Notes under the pieces: generated by a model
Database searches by the model: none
Seen by the model: the letters and a program-made list of their open reading frames with translations, nothing else
What the model was told of the DNA's origin: nothing
Part shown: in pieces, positions 28,678 through 36,401 of the stretch
Layout: the number at the start of each line of letters is the position of its first letter
Position numbering within the stretch: the first letter of the stretch is position 1
Translations under genes and position numbers: made by a program
NCBI RefSeq assembly: GCF_000974805.1
Contig: NZ_BBQZ01000001.1
Coordinates: 675,929-739,928 of the forward strand
Direction of reading: 5' to 3'
Origin: Demequina salsinemoris
GTDB lineage: Bacteria; Actinomycetota; Actinomycetes; Actinomycetales; Demequinaceae
DNA length: 64,000 nucleotides

Positions 28678-28881
28678 TCAGCAGACGGTGACGCCCGCGA
28701 CCGGCGACAGGTTGTCGCACACAGGGGCGATGTCGTCGGAGCTGGCGGCGAAGGCGAAGCCGACACCCGCGGCGAGCGCGGCGGCCGCGCCGAGCGTGAT
28801 GACCGGGGTGGCGATGGCGCCCAGGTCGAACCTGAACGACGGGTAGCCCTGCGGGCTGTGGCTGAAGTTGACGATGCTCAT
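28678..28881 (-). CDS. 67-residue membrane or secreted peptide with two C-terminal cysteines, candidate SARP target
   Basis: The gene has a strong GGGGAGAG site before the ATG, supporting translation. The product has a polar start (MSIVNFSHSPQGYPSFRFD), a hydrophobic Ala/Gly-rich stretch (about 22-46, ending FAFAAS) and a tail with PVCDNLSPVAGVTVC. Cleavage after AFA would free a peptide of about 22 residues closed by one disulfide; otherwise it is a one-span membrane peptide. I recognise no family. The upstream region has three phased heptamers typical of SARP sites. Possible roles are signalling peptide, bacteriocin-like peptide or small membrane regulator; none is shown. Confidence 0.6.
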   Translation of the reverse strand: MSIVNFSHSPQGYPSFRFDLGAIATPVITLGAAAALAAGVGFAFAASSDDIAPVCDNLSPVAGVTVC

Positions 28882-28936
28882 GGCTCTCTCCCCTCGAGTT
28901 CGTGCTCATGCACGTGCTCCGAGCATGGGAGGGGCC

Positions 28937-28965
28937 GGTATACCGCTGGTATACGTCGAGTATCC
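28937..28965 (-). promoter_or_regulatory. Probable SARP box (three heptamers, 11-bp phase)
   Basis: GGTATAC (28937-28943), GGTATAC (28948-28954) and AGTATCC (28959-28965) are separated by 4 bp each, giving an exact 11-bp period. This is the form of SARP/OmpR-type operators, which overlap the -35 position. On the minus strand a -10-like CATGCT follows about 10 nt after the last repeat, driving the 67-residue gene. Confidence 0.65.
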
Positions 28966-29015
28966 GGGAGCGCGGCGCTCGTGTCCCCCGCCTCCGAGCG
29001 TGCCGTCGTCGGGCG

Positions 29016-29465
29016 TCAGCCGGCCGGTTCGAGCGAGGTGTCCTGGACGGCGACGACGTCTCCCCACGCGTCCGCCTCGCATGCGTCCGGGATCGTCATG
29101 CTCGCGGTGGGCTGGATCCAGCCGCCGCCGGCCTCGACCCAGTCGCCGATCTTGTACCTGACGCCCGCGTAGGTGAGCGTCTCGCTCGCCGCGTCCCACG
29201 CGGCGAGCGCCCGCGAGAACACAGGGAGGGCCGCTGACGACGCGTCGCCCTCGTCCGCCGCCACGTAGAGGCAGCCGTCGCGCAGCTGGAGCGTGCCCGA
29301 CATCAGCGCCTCCATGCCGCCGGAGCCGGGATCCCAGTCGTACCGAGCGACCGGGCTGTCGGACGCGTCCAGGTCGCCGTTGTCGATGGGTGCCGCGCAC
29401 CCGGCGACGGCTCCTGCGCAGGCCAGCGCGAGCATCGTCCGTGTCCCTGCAGCGCGTCGTCGCAT
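29016..29465 (-). CDS. Putative lipoprotein of unknown function
   Basis: A 149-residue exported protein. The start at 29465 gives a basic N-terminus, a hydrophobic stretch and the lipobox AVAGC (Cys about 23); a longer in-frame extension runs back through the sugar-operon promoter and is unlikely. The mature part contains two Cys and WDPGSGGMEALMSGTLQL, YVAADEG and VRYKIGDWVEAGGGWIQP, a beta-rich pattern I cannot assign. It follows the small peptide promoter region and may belong to the same surface function. Confidence 0.6.
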   Translation of the reverse strand: MRRRAAGTRTMLALACAGAVAGCAAPIDNGDLDASDSPVARYDWDPGSGGMEALMSGTLQLRDGCLYVAADEGDASSAALPVFSRALAAWDAASETLTYAGVRYKIGDWVEAGGGWIQPTASMTIPDACEADAWGDVVAVQDTSLEPAG

Positions 29466-29576
29466 GCCGACACGATGCCATGGCGCGAGGCGGTGCGGAA
29501 GGGGAGGGGCCGGGGCGGGCGCACGGACGGTGGCGATGCGGTGTCCGGCCAGTGGCGAGTGGCCGACCGCCCCAAT

Positions 29577-29742
29577 GTGAGAGCGCTCTCCGGAGCACGT
29601 GAACGCGCTCTCACGAAAAAACCGGTTGCGCGCGCAGTTTTGGTAACGATTGTGTTTCGACACGCGTATGCAAACGCTTGCAACGTTTGACGGGCATATC
29701 CCCGGGGCGTACGTTCAAGGCGGTTCGTGAGAGCGCTCCCAC
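29577..29742 (+). promoter_or_regulatory. Promoter region of the sugar importer with four LacI-type palindromes
   Basis: Four operator-like sites: GAGAGCGCTCTC (29579-29590), GTGAACGCGCTCTCAC (29599-29614), TGCAAACGCTTGCA (29669-29682) and GTGAGAGCGCTCCCAC (29727-29742). All have the CG-centred form bound by LacI-family regulators, and the AGAGCGCTC core resembles CebR/BglR-type boxes. The 334-bp spacer 29466-29799 holds no other gene. The LacI gene at the end of the operon is the likely binder. Confidence 0.7.
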
Positions 29743-29799
29743 AGAGGGGTTGGGCGTTCTCGGGAATCGTCATTGCACCTACTTCACAAGGGAGTGAAA

Positions 29800-31146
29800 G
29801 TGAGCCTCACACCACGCACCAGGAAGGCGGGGATCGCTGCGGGTGCAGCCGTCTTCGCCCTGACCCTCGCCGCCTGCTCCGGCGGCGGCGACTCCGACCC
29901 GTCGGCTTCTGACTCGGCGATGGCCGAGGGCTCGAGCAGCGGCGACAGCGAGGAGCCCATCACGCTGACGATCTCGACGTTCAACGACTTCGGCTACACG
30001 CAGGACCTGCTCGACGAGTACACGGAGCTGCACCCGAACGTCACGATCGAGGCGAACGTCGCCGCAACCTCCAACGACGCGCGCACCAACTACTTCGCCA
30101 AGCTGGGCGCCGGCGGCCTCGCCGACGTCGAGGCGATCGAGGTGGACTGGCTGCCCGAGGTCATGGAGTACGCGGACCTGCTCGCGGACCTCACGTCTGA
30201 CGACGTCGCCGGTCGCTGGCTCGACTGGAAGACCGAGGCCGCCACCGACGCCGACGGCCGCCTGGTCGCCTACGGCACCGACATCGGCCCCGAGGCCGTC
30301 TGCTACAACGCGGACCTCTTCGAGGCGGCCGGTCTGCCGACCGACCCGACCGAGGTCGCGGCCCTCCTCGAGGGCGACTGGGACACCTTCTTCTCCGTCG
30401 GCGAGGACTACGTCGCCGGTGGCGGCGGTGCCTGGTTCGACAGTGCTGGCGCGATCTACCAGGGCATGATCAACCAGGTCGCGGACGCCTACGAGGACCC
30501 GGACACGGGTGACATCATCGACATCGCCAACTCGGACGCCGCGGGCGTGTTCACCTCGGTGACCGACGCCTCGGCCGACCTCTCGGCGCACCTGTCGCAG
30601 TGGTCGGACGACTGGTACGCGGCCCTCGCCAACGAGGACTTCGCGACGATGCTCTGCCCGGGCTGGATGCTCGGCGTGATCCAGGGTGCCGCTCCTGACA
30701 GCACCGGCTGGAACGTCGCGGACGTCTTCCCCGGCGGCGGCGGCAACTGGGGCGGTTCGTACCTGACCGTTCCCGCCGACGGCGCCAACGTCGAGGCTGC
30801 GACCGAGTTCGCCGCCTGGCTGACCGCTCCCGAGCAGCAGCTCAAGGCTCTCGCCAACGCGGGTACCTTCCCGAGCCAGAACGAGGCCCTCACCGACGAG
30901 ACCGCCCTGAACGACGCCTTCGCGTCGGGTGACTCGCCGACCAAGGCCGAGTACTTCAACACCGACTCGCTCGGCACGATCTTCTCCAACCGTGCCAACG
31001 CGATCACCGTGTCGCCCTACAAGGGCACGTCCTACTTCGACGTGAACGACATCATCCAGAACGCGCTGACCCGCGTCGAGGACGGTTCGCAGGACGCCAC
31101 GACGTCCTGGGACCAGGCCCTCAACGAGATCGCCGCTCTCGGCTAA
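29800..31146 (+). CDS. Sugar ABC transporter substrate-binding lipoprotein (family 1, MalE-like)
   Basis: A 448-residue extracellular binding protein. The GTG at 29800 has an AAGGGAG site 6 nt upstream; a TTG 27 nt earlier is less likely. Signal peptide with lipobox TLAAC (C26) is followed by a Ser/Asp/Glu-rich linker and a MalE-like fold (LTISTFNDFGYTQDLLDEYT). It is first in an operon with two permeases and a LacI repressor. The operator type hints at a beta-glucoside or other oligosaccharide, but no glycosidase is linked. The ATPase subunit must come from elsewhere, as is common for MsiK-type systems. Confidence 0.9.
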   Translation: MSLTPRTRKAGIAAGAAVFALTLAACSGGGDSDPSASDSAMAEGSSSGDSEEPITLTISTFNDFGYTQDLLDEYTELHPNVTIEANVAATSNDARTNYFAKLGAGGLADVEAIEVDWLPEVMEYADLLADLTSDDVAGRWLDWKTEAATDADGRLVAYGTDIGPEAVCYNADLFEAAGLPTDPTEVAALLEGDWDTFFSVGEDYVAGGGGAWFDSAGAIYQGMINQVADAYEDPDTGDIIDIANSDAAGVFTSVTDASADLSAHLSQWSDDWYAALANEDFATMLCPGWMLGVIQGAAPDSTGWNVADVFPGGGGNWGGSYLTVPADGANVEAATEFAAWLTAPEQQLKALANAGTFPSQNEALTDETALNDAFASGDSPTKAEYFNTDSLGTIFSNRANAITVSPYKGTSYFDVNDIIQNALTRVEDGSQDATTSWDQALNEIAALG

Positions 31147-31158
31147 CCACGCCGCGGT

Positions 31159-31190
31159 CCCGGGCCGCCTCCGCAAGGGGGCGGCCCGGG
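31159..31190 (+). terminator. Hairpin between binding-protein and permease genes
   Basis: Arms CCCGGGCCGCC (31159-31169) and GGCGGCCCGGG (31180-31190), perfect 11 bp, loop 10 nt, in the 72-bp gap after the binding-protein gene. It probably acts as a partial terminator or mRNA stabiliser so that the binding protein is made in excess over the permeases. Confidence 0.6.
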
Positions 31191-31218
31191 TCGCAGCGGT
31201 CACCTCGAAGGACCCCTC

Positions 31219-32250
31219 ATGACCACCACCCTGCAGCGCCCTGACCGTCCCACGGACGAGCAGCGGCAGTCCGGCGGAAAGGCCAAGCTGACCCTCCGTC
31301 AGCGCCTCGGCCGCTGGGACGTCAAGTATTCGCCGTACCTCTACATCGCGCCGTTCTTCATCGTCTTCGGCATCACGGGACTCTTCCCGATCCTCTACAC
31401 CGCGTTCATCTCGATGATGGACTGGGACCAGGTGCGCAACACCGGTGAGTTCATCGGCCTCGACCAGTTCGCGTTCGTCCTGCAGGACCGCGAGTTCTGG
31501 ATCGCTCTGCGCAACACCTTCTCGATCTTCCTGCTGTCCTCCGTCCCGCAGCTGATCGTCGCGACCTTCATCGCCGCGATGCTCGATCAGAACCTGCGCG
31601 CGAAGACGTTCTGGCGCATGGGAGTCCTGCTGCCGTACGTCGTCGCCCCGGTGGCGGTGGCCCTCATCTTCTCCAACATGTTCGGCGACAAGTACGGGCT
31701 CGTGAACTCGGTCCTCAACGACCTCGGGTTCCAGTCGATCCTGTGGCACACGGACGTGATCCCCAGCCACATCGCGATCGCCACGATGGTGAACTTTCGC
31801 TGGACCGGCTACAACGCCCTGATCCTGCTCGCGGCGATGCAGGCCATCCCGCGCGACCTCTACGAGGCCGCCGCGCTCGACGGCGCGGGAACGTCCAGGC
31901 GGTTCTTCTCCGTGACGATGCCGCAGATCCGCCCGACGCTGGTGTTCGTCATCATCACCTCGACGATCGGCGGTCTGCAGATCTTCGACGAGCCGCGCAT
32001 GTACGACACGTACGGCCTCGGCGGAGCCAACAAGCAGTGGCTCACGATCACGATGTACCTCTACAACACCGGTTGGGTGAAGTTCAACTTCGGTCGCGCG
32101 GCAGCGGTCGCGTGGATCCTCTTCCTCATCATCGTGACCATCAGCCTCGTCAACTTCTTCCTCACGCAGAGGCTCATCGCCAGCGACACCGTCGCCAAGA
32201 AGGCGAAGCCGAAGCAGAAGCAGCTCTCCGCCTCGAAGGGAGGCAAGTGA
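31219..32250 (+). CDS. Sugar ABC transporter permease (MalF-like)
   Basis: A 343-residue inner-membrane protein with six predicted spans. The EAA loop YEAAALDGAGTSRRFFSVTM contacts the ATPase. The N-terminal 35 residues are charged and cytosolic and the C-terminus is Lys-rich. It pairs with the permease gene that starts on its last base (TGATG overlap) and works with the binding protein at 29800. Confidence 0.92.
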   Translation: MTTTLQRPDRPTDEQRQSGGKAKLTLRQRLGRWDVKYSPYLYIAPFFIVFGITGLFPILYTAFISMMDWDQVRNTGEFIGLDQFAFVLQDREFWIALRNTFSIFLLSSVPQLIVATFIAAMLDQNLRAKTFWRMGVLLPYVVAPVAVALIFSNMFGDKYGLVNSVLNDLGFQSILWHTDVIPSHIAIATMVNFRWTGYNALILLAAMQAIPRDLYEAAALDGAGTSRRFFSVTMPQIRPTLVFVIITSTIGGLQIFDEPRMYDTYGLGGANKQWLTITMYLYNTGWVKFNFGRAAAVAWILFLIIVTISLVNFFLTQRLIASDTVAKKAKPKQKQLSASKGGK

Positions 32251-33104
32251 TGGCACGCCGCAAGACCTCCACGTCCATCAGCTCAGGTCGCCCGTCCTGG
32301 TTCGTCTACGGCGCGCTGGCCGTGGTCCTCGCCACCGCGATCTTCCCGTTCTACTGGTCCTTCCTCATCGGCTCGGGCGACCAGTCGACCATCTACGACC
32401 AGAACATGTCGTGGTGGCCGGGGGGCAACTTCCTCGCGAACGCGGCCGCCGTGATCTCGAACCCGGCCGTGAGCTTCTGGAAGGCGCTGTCGAACTCGAT
32501 CATCGTGTCGACGACGACCGCCGTCAGCACGGTCGTGCTGTCCACGCTCGCCGGATTCGCGTTCGCGAAGCTCCGCTTCAAGGGCTCGGGCCCTCTGCTC
32601 GTCGCGGTCATCGCGACCATGGCGGTGCCGGTGCAGCTCGGCGTCGTCCCGCTGTACATCCTCATGCAGAAGTTCGGCTGGACCGGGTCGCTCGGCGCGG
32701 TCATCATCCCCGCGCTCGTCACGGCGTTCGGCGTGTTCTGGATGACGCAGTACCTGTCCCAGTCGCTGCCCACGGAGCTCATCGAGGCGGCGCGCGTCGA
32801 CGGATGCTCGATGATCCGTACCTTCTGGCACGTCGGCCTTCCGGCGGCGCGCCCCGCGGCCGCGATGCTCGCGCTGTTCACCTTCGTGACGACGTGGAAC
32901 AACTTCTTCTGGCCGTTCATCGTGCTCGACCCGAAGAACCCGACGCTGCCGGTGGCGCTGTCGCTGCTCCAGGCGAACTACTTCGTGGACTACTCGCTCG
33001 TACTCGCGGGCGTGCTGCTCGCCACGCTGCCGCTGCTGCTGCTGTTCATCTTCACGGGCAAGCAGCTGGTGTCCGGCATCATGCAGGGCGCGGTCAAGGG
33101 ATAG
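32250..33104 (+). CDS. Sugar ABC transporter permease (MalG-like)
   Basis: A 284-residue inner-membrane protein. ATG at 32250 shares its A with the preceding stop. Six spans are visible and the EAA loop reads IEAARVDGCSMIRTFWHVGL. It forms the second half of the sugar pore. No ATP-binding subunit gene follows; the next gene is the regulator. Confidence 0.92.
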   Translation: MARRKTSTSISSGRPSWFVYGALAVVLATAIFPFYWSFLIGSGDQSTIYDQNMSWWPGGNFLANAAAVISNPAVSFWKALSNSIIVSTTTAVSTVVLSTLAGFAFAKLRFKGSGPLLVAVIATMAVPVQLGVVPLYILMQKFGWTGSLGAVIIPALVTAFGVFWMTQYLSQSLPTELIEAARVDGCSMIRTFWHVGLPAARPAAAMLALFTFVTTWNNFFWPFIVLDPKNPTLPVALSLLQANYFVDYSLVLAGVLLATLPLLLLFIFTGKQLVSGIMQGAVKG

Positions 33105-33185
33105 TCCGGTGATCGCTTCCTCGTTGGTCAGGCGTGGGGCCTCTGGAATCATGACCCCATGCCCGACCCCGGAGAAGAGACCGAC

Positions 33186-34196
33186 ATGAGCGCCGTGCGT
33201 CACGTGGCGCCGACCCTCGAGATGGTGGCCGCGCGGGCCGGGGTGTCCCGGGCGACCGTCTCGAGGGTGGTCAACGGCTCCGACAAGGTGAACCCTGCCT
33301 CGGTCGAGTCGGTGCGAGCCGCCATCTCCGAGCTCGGGTACGTGCCCAACCGCGCGGCACGCTCGCTCGCCTCCGCGCAGAGCCACGCGATCGCTCTCGT
33401 GGTGCCCGAGGACATCACGAGGTTCTTCGGCGACGTGTTCTTCGCGTCGATCGTGGCGGGCATCAACGATCGGCTCGAGCAGTCGGACTACGTCCTCAAC
33501 CTCATGGTGGCGAGCTCCGACCCTGGTGCGAAGAACTCCCGCTACCTCATGGGCGGCGCCGTGGACGGCGCGGTGGTGGTCTCGCACCACACGTCGGACC
33601 ACTTCCTGGAGCGCATCGGCGACGCGATCCCCCTGGTCTTCGGAGGCCGTCCGGGCCTCGACAAGATCGACACCTGGGTGGTCGACGTCGACAACGAGGA
33701 GGGCGGCGCGGTCGCGGCCTCGCGTCTCGTCGAGCGCGGCTGCAGGCATGTCGCGACGATCAGCGGCCCCACCGACATGCAGTCGGCCAACGAGCGCACG
33801 CGAGGCTGGCGCCGCGTGGTCGCTGCCGCGGGCCTCGAGCCGGGCCCCGCCATCAGCGGAGACTTCACCGCGCTGGGCGGCGCCCAGGCGATGCGCGAGC
33901 TGCTGGCCCGGTATCCGGAGGTCGACGGGGTGTTCGTCGCGTCGGACCTCATGGCGTCGGCCGCTCTGCCCGTGCTCCTGGACAGCGGACGTCGGATACC
34001 CGAGGACGTCGCGGTGGTCGGCTACGACGACAGCCCTCACGCGGTGCAGGGCCCCGTGCAGCTCACGACCGTCAAGCAGCCGTCCGAGGCGATGGGGCGC
34101 GAGATGGCCGACATCCTCCTCGACGTGCTCGCGGGCAACGAGCGCCCGTGGTCGACGATCCTGCCGATCGAGCTCGTGGAGCGCGACTCCGCCTGA
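33186..34196 (+). CDS. LacI-family regulator of the sugar importer
   Basis: A 336-residue repressor. The helix-turn-helix (EMVAARAGVSRATVSRVVNG) is at residues about 10-30, with the hinge helix and a periplasmic-binding-like sugar domain after it. The start at 33186 has GGAGA 10 nt upstream; an ATG at 33159 lacks a site. It is the last gene of the importer cluster and most likely binds the CG-centred palindromes at 29577-29742. Confidence 0.88.
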   Translation: MSAVRHVAPTLEMVAARAGVSRATVSRVVNGSDKVNPASVESVRAAISELGYVPNRAARSLASAQSHAIALVVPEDITRFFGDVFFASIVAGINDRLEQSDYVLNLMVASSDPGAKNSRYLMGGAVDGAVVVSHHTSDHFLERIGDAIPLVFGGRPGLDKIDTWVVDVDNEEGGAVAASRLVERGCRHVATISGPTDMQSANERTRGWRRVVAAAGLEPGPAISGDFTALGGAQAMRELLARYPEVDGVFVASDLMASAALPVLLDSGRRIPEDVAVVGYDDSPHAVQGPVQLTTVKQPSEAMGREMADILLDVLAGNERPWSTILPIELVERDSA

Positions 34197-34268
34197 CGGG
34201 TCGTCCGGGCGCGCCCGGGGTTCGGAGTAATGTCGCCCTCGTCCCCCCAGATCGACGAGGAGAACAGC

Positions 34269-35735
34269 GTGACGCTGGTGCTGAGGTCCGTCCGGCTCGT
34301 GGGCGGGGGAGACCTGCCCATGGACGTCGTGGTCGAGGGTGACCGCATCGCGGGGATCGTGCCGGCGGGGCAGGCCCCGACGGACGATGCGGAGGCGATC
34401 GACCTGGCGGGCCGCTGGGTCATGCCGGGTCTCGCTGACAATCACGCGCACTTCACCACGTGGGCGCACCACCTCGCGCGCCTGGACGTGTCGGGCACAC
34501 GCGAGCCCGAGGAGGCCGCGGAGCGGGTCCGGGAGGCGCTGTCGGCGTCGCCTCCGTCGGAGGCGACGTTCGTGGGCCGCGGTTTCCAGGACGCCCTGTG
34601 GTCTCGCGAGGCCACGGGGACGATGCTGGACGACGCGGCCGGCGACGCGGGGCACGCGGGGCGCCCGGTGGTGCTGTACGCGCACGACCTTCACACGGTG
34701 TGGATCAACGCGGCTGCTGCCGAGCGATTCGGGGCGCCGCACGCCGGCCTCGTGCGCGAGGCCCCGGCGTTCGCGATCGAGAAGGCCGCCGACCTCGAGG
34801 CTTCGGCCAGGGACGATGAGGTGGTCGCCGCGGCGCTCGCGGCAGCGGCCGCGCGCGGGGTCACCCGGGTCAGCGACATGCACATGGCGGACAACCCGCT
34901 CGTGTGGCAGGGGCGGTTCGCGCGGGGCATGGACTCGGTGCGGATCGTCGCGAACGTCTACCTTGAGCACCTCGGGGTCGCGGCGGGTCGTGGCCAGCGC
35001 ACGGGCGACGTCGTCCCCGGTACCGCGGGGATGGTGACCGTCGGCTCGCTCAAGCTGATCTCCGATGGGGCGCTGAACTCGGGCACGGCGCTGTGCCACG
35101 ACGCGGACCTCAACGGCAGCCATGGCCACGCGGAGTACACCGAGGAGGAGCTGCACCGCATCCTGCGGGATGCGGACGCGGCGGGCTTCACGATCGCGCT
35201 GCACGCGATCGGCGATCTCGCTGTCGCGCGCGCGCTCGACGCCTTCGAGGCCACCGGCGCCCGTGGCACGATCGAGCACGCGCAGCTCGTCGCCGACGAG
35301 GACCTGGCGAGATTCGCCGAGCTCGGCGTGATCGCGGCGGTGCACCCCGAGCACCTGCTCGACGATCGCGACGTCACCGACCGGCTGTGGGCGGGCCGCA
35401 CCCGGCGTGCCTTCCCGTACCGGGCGCTCCAGGAGGCCGGCGCGACCCTCACCTTCGGCTCCGACGCTCCGGTGGCGCCCCTGGACCCGTGGCTCGCGAT
35501 CGCGGCGGCGGTCTTCCGCACGCGCGACGGCCGCGAGCCGTGGGAGATCGACAATGCGCTGGACGTGCGCACGGCGCTCGAGGCGTCGTGGGTGGCCCCG
35601 GAGCTCGAGGTGGGTGGAGCAGCCGACCTCGTCGTCACGGACGTCGATCCGTTCGTCGCGGACGTCGAGACGATGCGCGCGATGCCGGTCGCGCTCACCG
35701 TGTGCGCGGGCCGGGTGACCTACCAGGCCTCCTAG
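34269..35735 (+). CDS. Amidohydrolase family 3 (YtcJ-like) protein
   Basis: A 488-residue metal-dependent hydrolase. The GTG start is 6 nt after GAGGAG. Metal-binding motif DNHAHFTTWAHH (about 58-69), a carboxylated-Lys region, IEHAQLVADEDLARF and GSDAPVAPLDPW place it in the YtcJ/imidazolonepropionase-like group of the amidohydrolase superfamily. Substrates in this group are N-acyl or cyclic amides and vary widely, so none is named. It stands alone between the LacI gene and a convergent TetR gene. Confidence 0.85.
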   Translation: MTLVLRSVRLVGGGDLPMDVVVEGDRIAGIVPAGQAPTDDAEAIDLAGRWVMPGLADNHAHFTTWAHHLARLDVSGTREPEEAAERVREALSASPPSEATFVGRGFQDALWSREATGTMLDDAAGDAGHAGRPVVLYAHDLHTVWINAAAAERFGAPHAGLVREAPAFAIEKAADLEASARDDEVVAAALAAAAARGVTRVSDMHMADNPLVWQGRFARGMDSVRIVANVYLEHLGVAAGRGQRTGDVVPGTAGMVTVGSLKLISDGALNSGTALCHDADLNGSHGHAEYTEEELHRILRDADAAGFTIALHAIGDLAVARALDAFEATGARGTIEHAQLVADEDLARFAELGVIAAVHPEHLLDDRDVTDRLWAGRTRRAFPYRALQEAGATLTFGSDAPVAPLDPWLAIAAAVFRTRDGREPWEIDNALDVRTALEASWVAPELEVGGAADLVVTDVDPFVADVETMRAMPVALTVCAGRVTYQAS

Positions 35736-35790
35736 AGCCCGGGTCAGGGTGCGCCGCGACGGCGGACGCGCGGTCTCCCCGTTCGCGGGG

Positions 35791-36348
35791 TCAGCGCCCC
35801 GAGAGCCCTCGCTCGAGGATCTCCCAGGCATGCTCGGCGCTCGTCTCGCGCTGCTCGGGAGGGACCGAGCACGTCAACGCCGTGACCATCGAGAGGGTCA
35901 TCACGAGGTCGTCCACGGTGACGTCCTCGCGGAGCCGGCCCGTGGCCTGCGCGTGCTCGCGCGCGGCGGTGAGCAGGACGCGCATGCGAGCCTCGAGCGA
36001 TGTGAGGCGCGGATCGTCTGGCGAGCTCGTGGCGAAGGACATCAGGGGCGCGATGCCTTGGACGCGGTGCGAGACCTCGTGGCCGAGCCTGCGCAGTGAC
36101 ATAGGGCTGTGCTGCGCGGCGAGGGTCTCGAGCTGGGTCATGTTCTCGTCGAACACGGCGAAGGCCAGCGAGGCCCTGTCGGGGAAGTGGCGGTAGAGCA
36201 CTCCCTGGCCCACGCCCGCGCGGCGCGCGATCTCGACGAGCGGCACGTCGATGCCTCGCTCGTCGAAGAGGACGCGGGCGGCGTCGATGAGCGCGCGGCG
36301 GTTCGCCGCGGCGGCGCGCGGGCCGGGGTTGGCGCGAGGGGTGGCCAT
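35791..36348 (-). CDS. TetR-family regulator
   Basis: A 185-residue repressor with an N-terminal HTH (VPLVEIARRAGVGQGVLYRHF). The mRNA is probably leaderless: minus-strand TAGCCT (36360-36355) ends 6 nt before the ATG. A perfect 10-bp-arm inverted repeat just upstream is its probable operator, controlling itself and the divergent flavoprotein and SDR genes. Confidence 0.9.
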   Translation of the reverse strand: MATPRANPGPRAAAANRRALIDAARVLFDERGIDVPLVEIARRAGVGQGVLYRHFPDRASLAFAVFDENMTQLETLAAQHSPMSLRRLGHEVSHRVQGIAPLMSFATSSPDDPRLTSLEARMRVLLTAAREHAQATGRLREDVTVDDLVMTLSMVTALTCSVPPEQRETSAEHAWEILERGLSGR

Positions 36349-36360
36349 CCCGCTAGGCTA

Positions 36361-36386
36361 GCAACCGGACAACGATGTCCGGTTGC
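36361..36386. promoter_or_regulatory. TetR operator
   Basis: GCAACCGGAC-N6-GTCCGGTTGC, perfect 10-bp arms. It lies between the divergent TetR and flavoprotein genes, next to the TetR -10 and ending 15 bp before the flavoprotein start. Confidence 0.8.
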
Positions 36387-36401
36387 GGAGGGAACGCGCA
36401 C

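Noticed and set aside
32283-35831. Minus-strand frame of about 1180 codons opposite the permease, LacI and amidohydrolase genes
   Set aside because: It spans several recognisable plus-strand genes and their spacers and encodes a low-complexity Arg/His-rich sequence.
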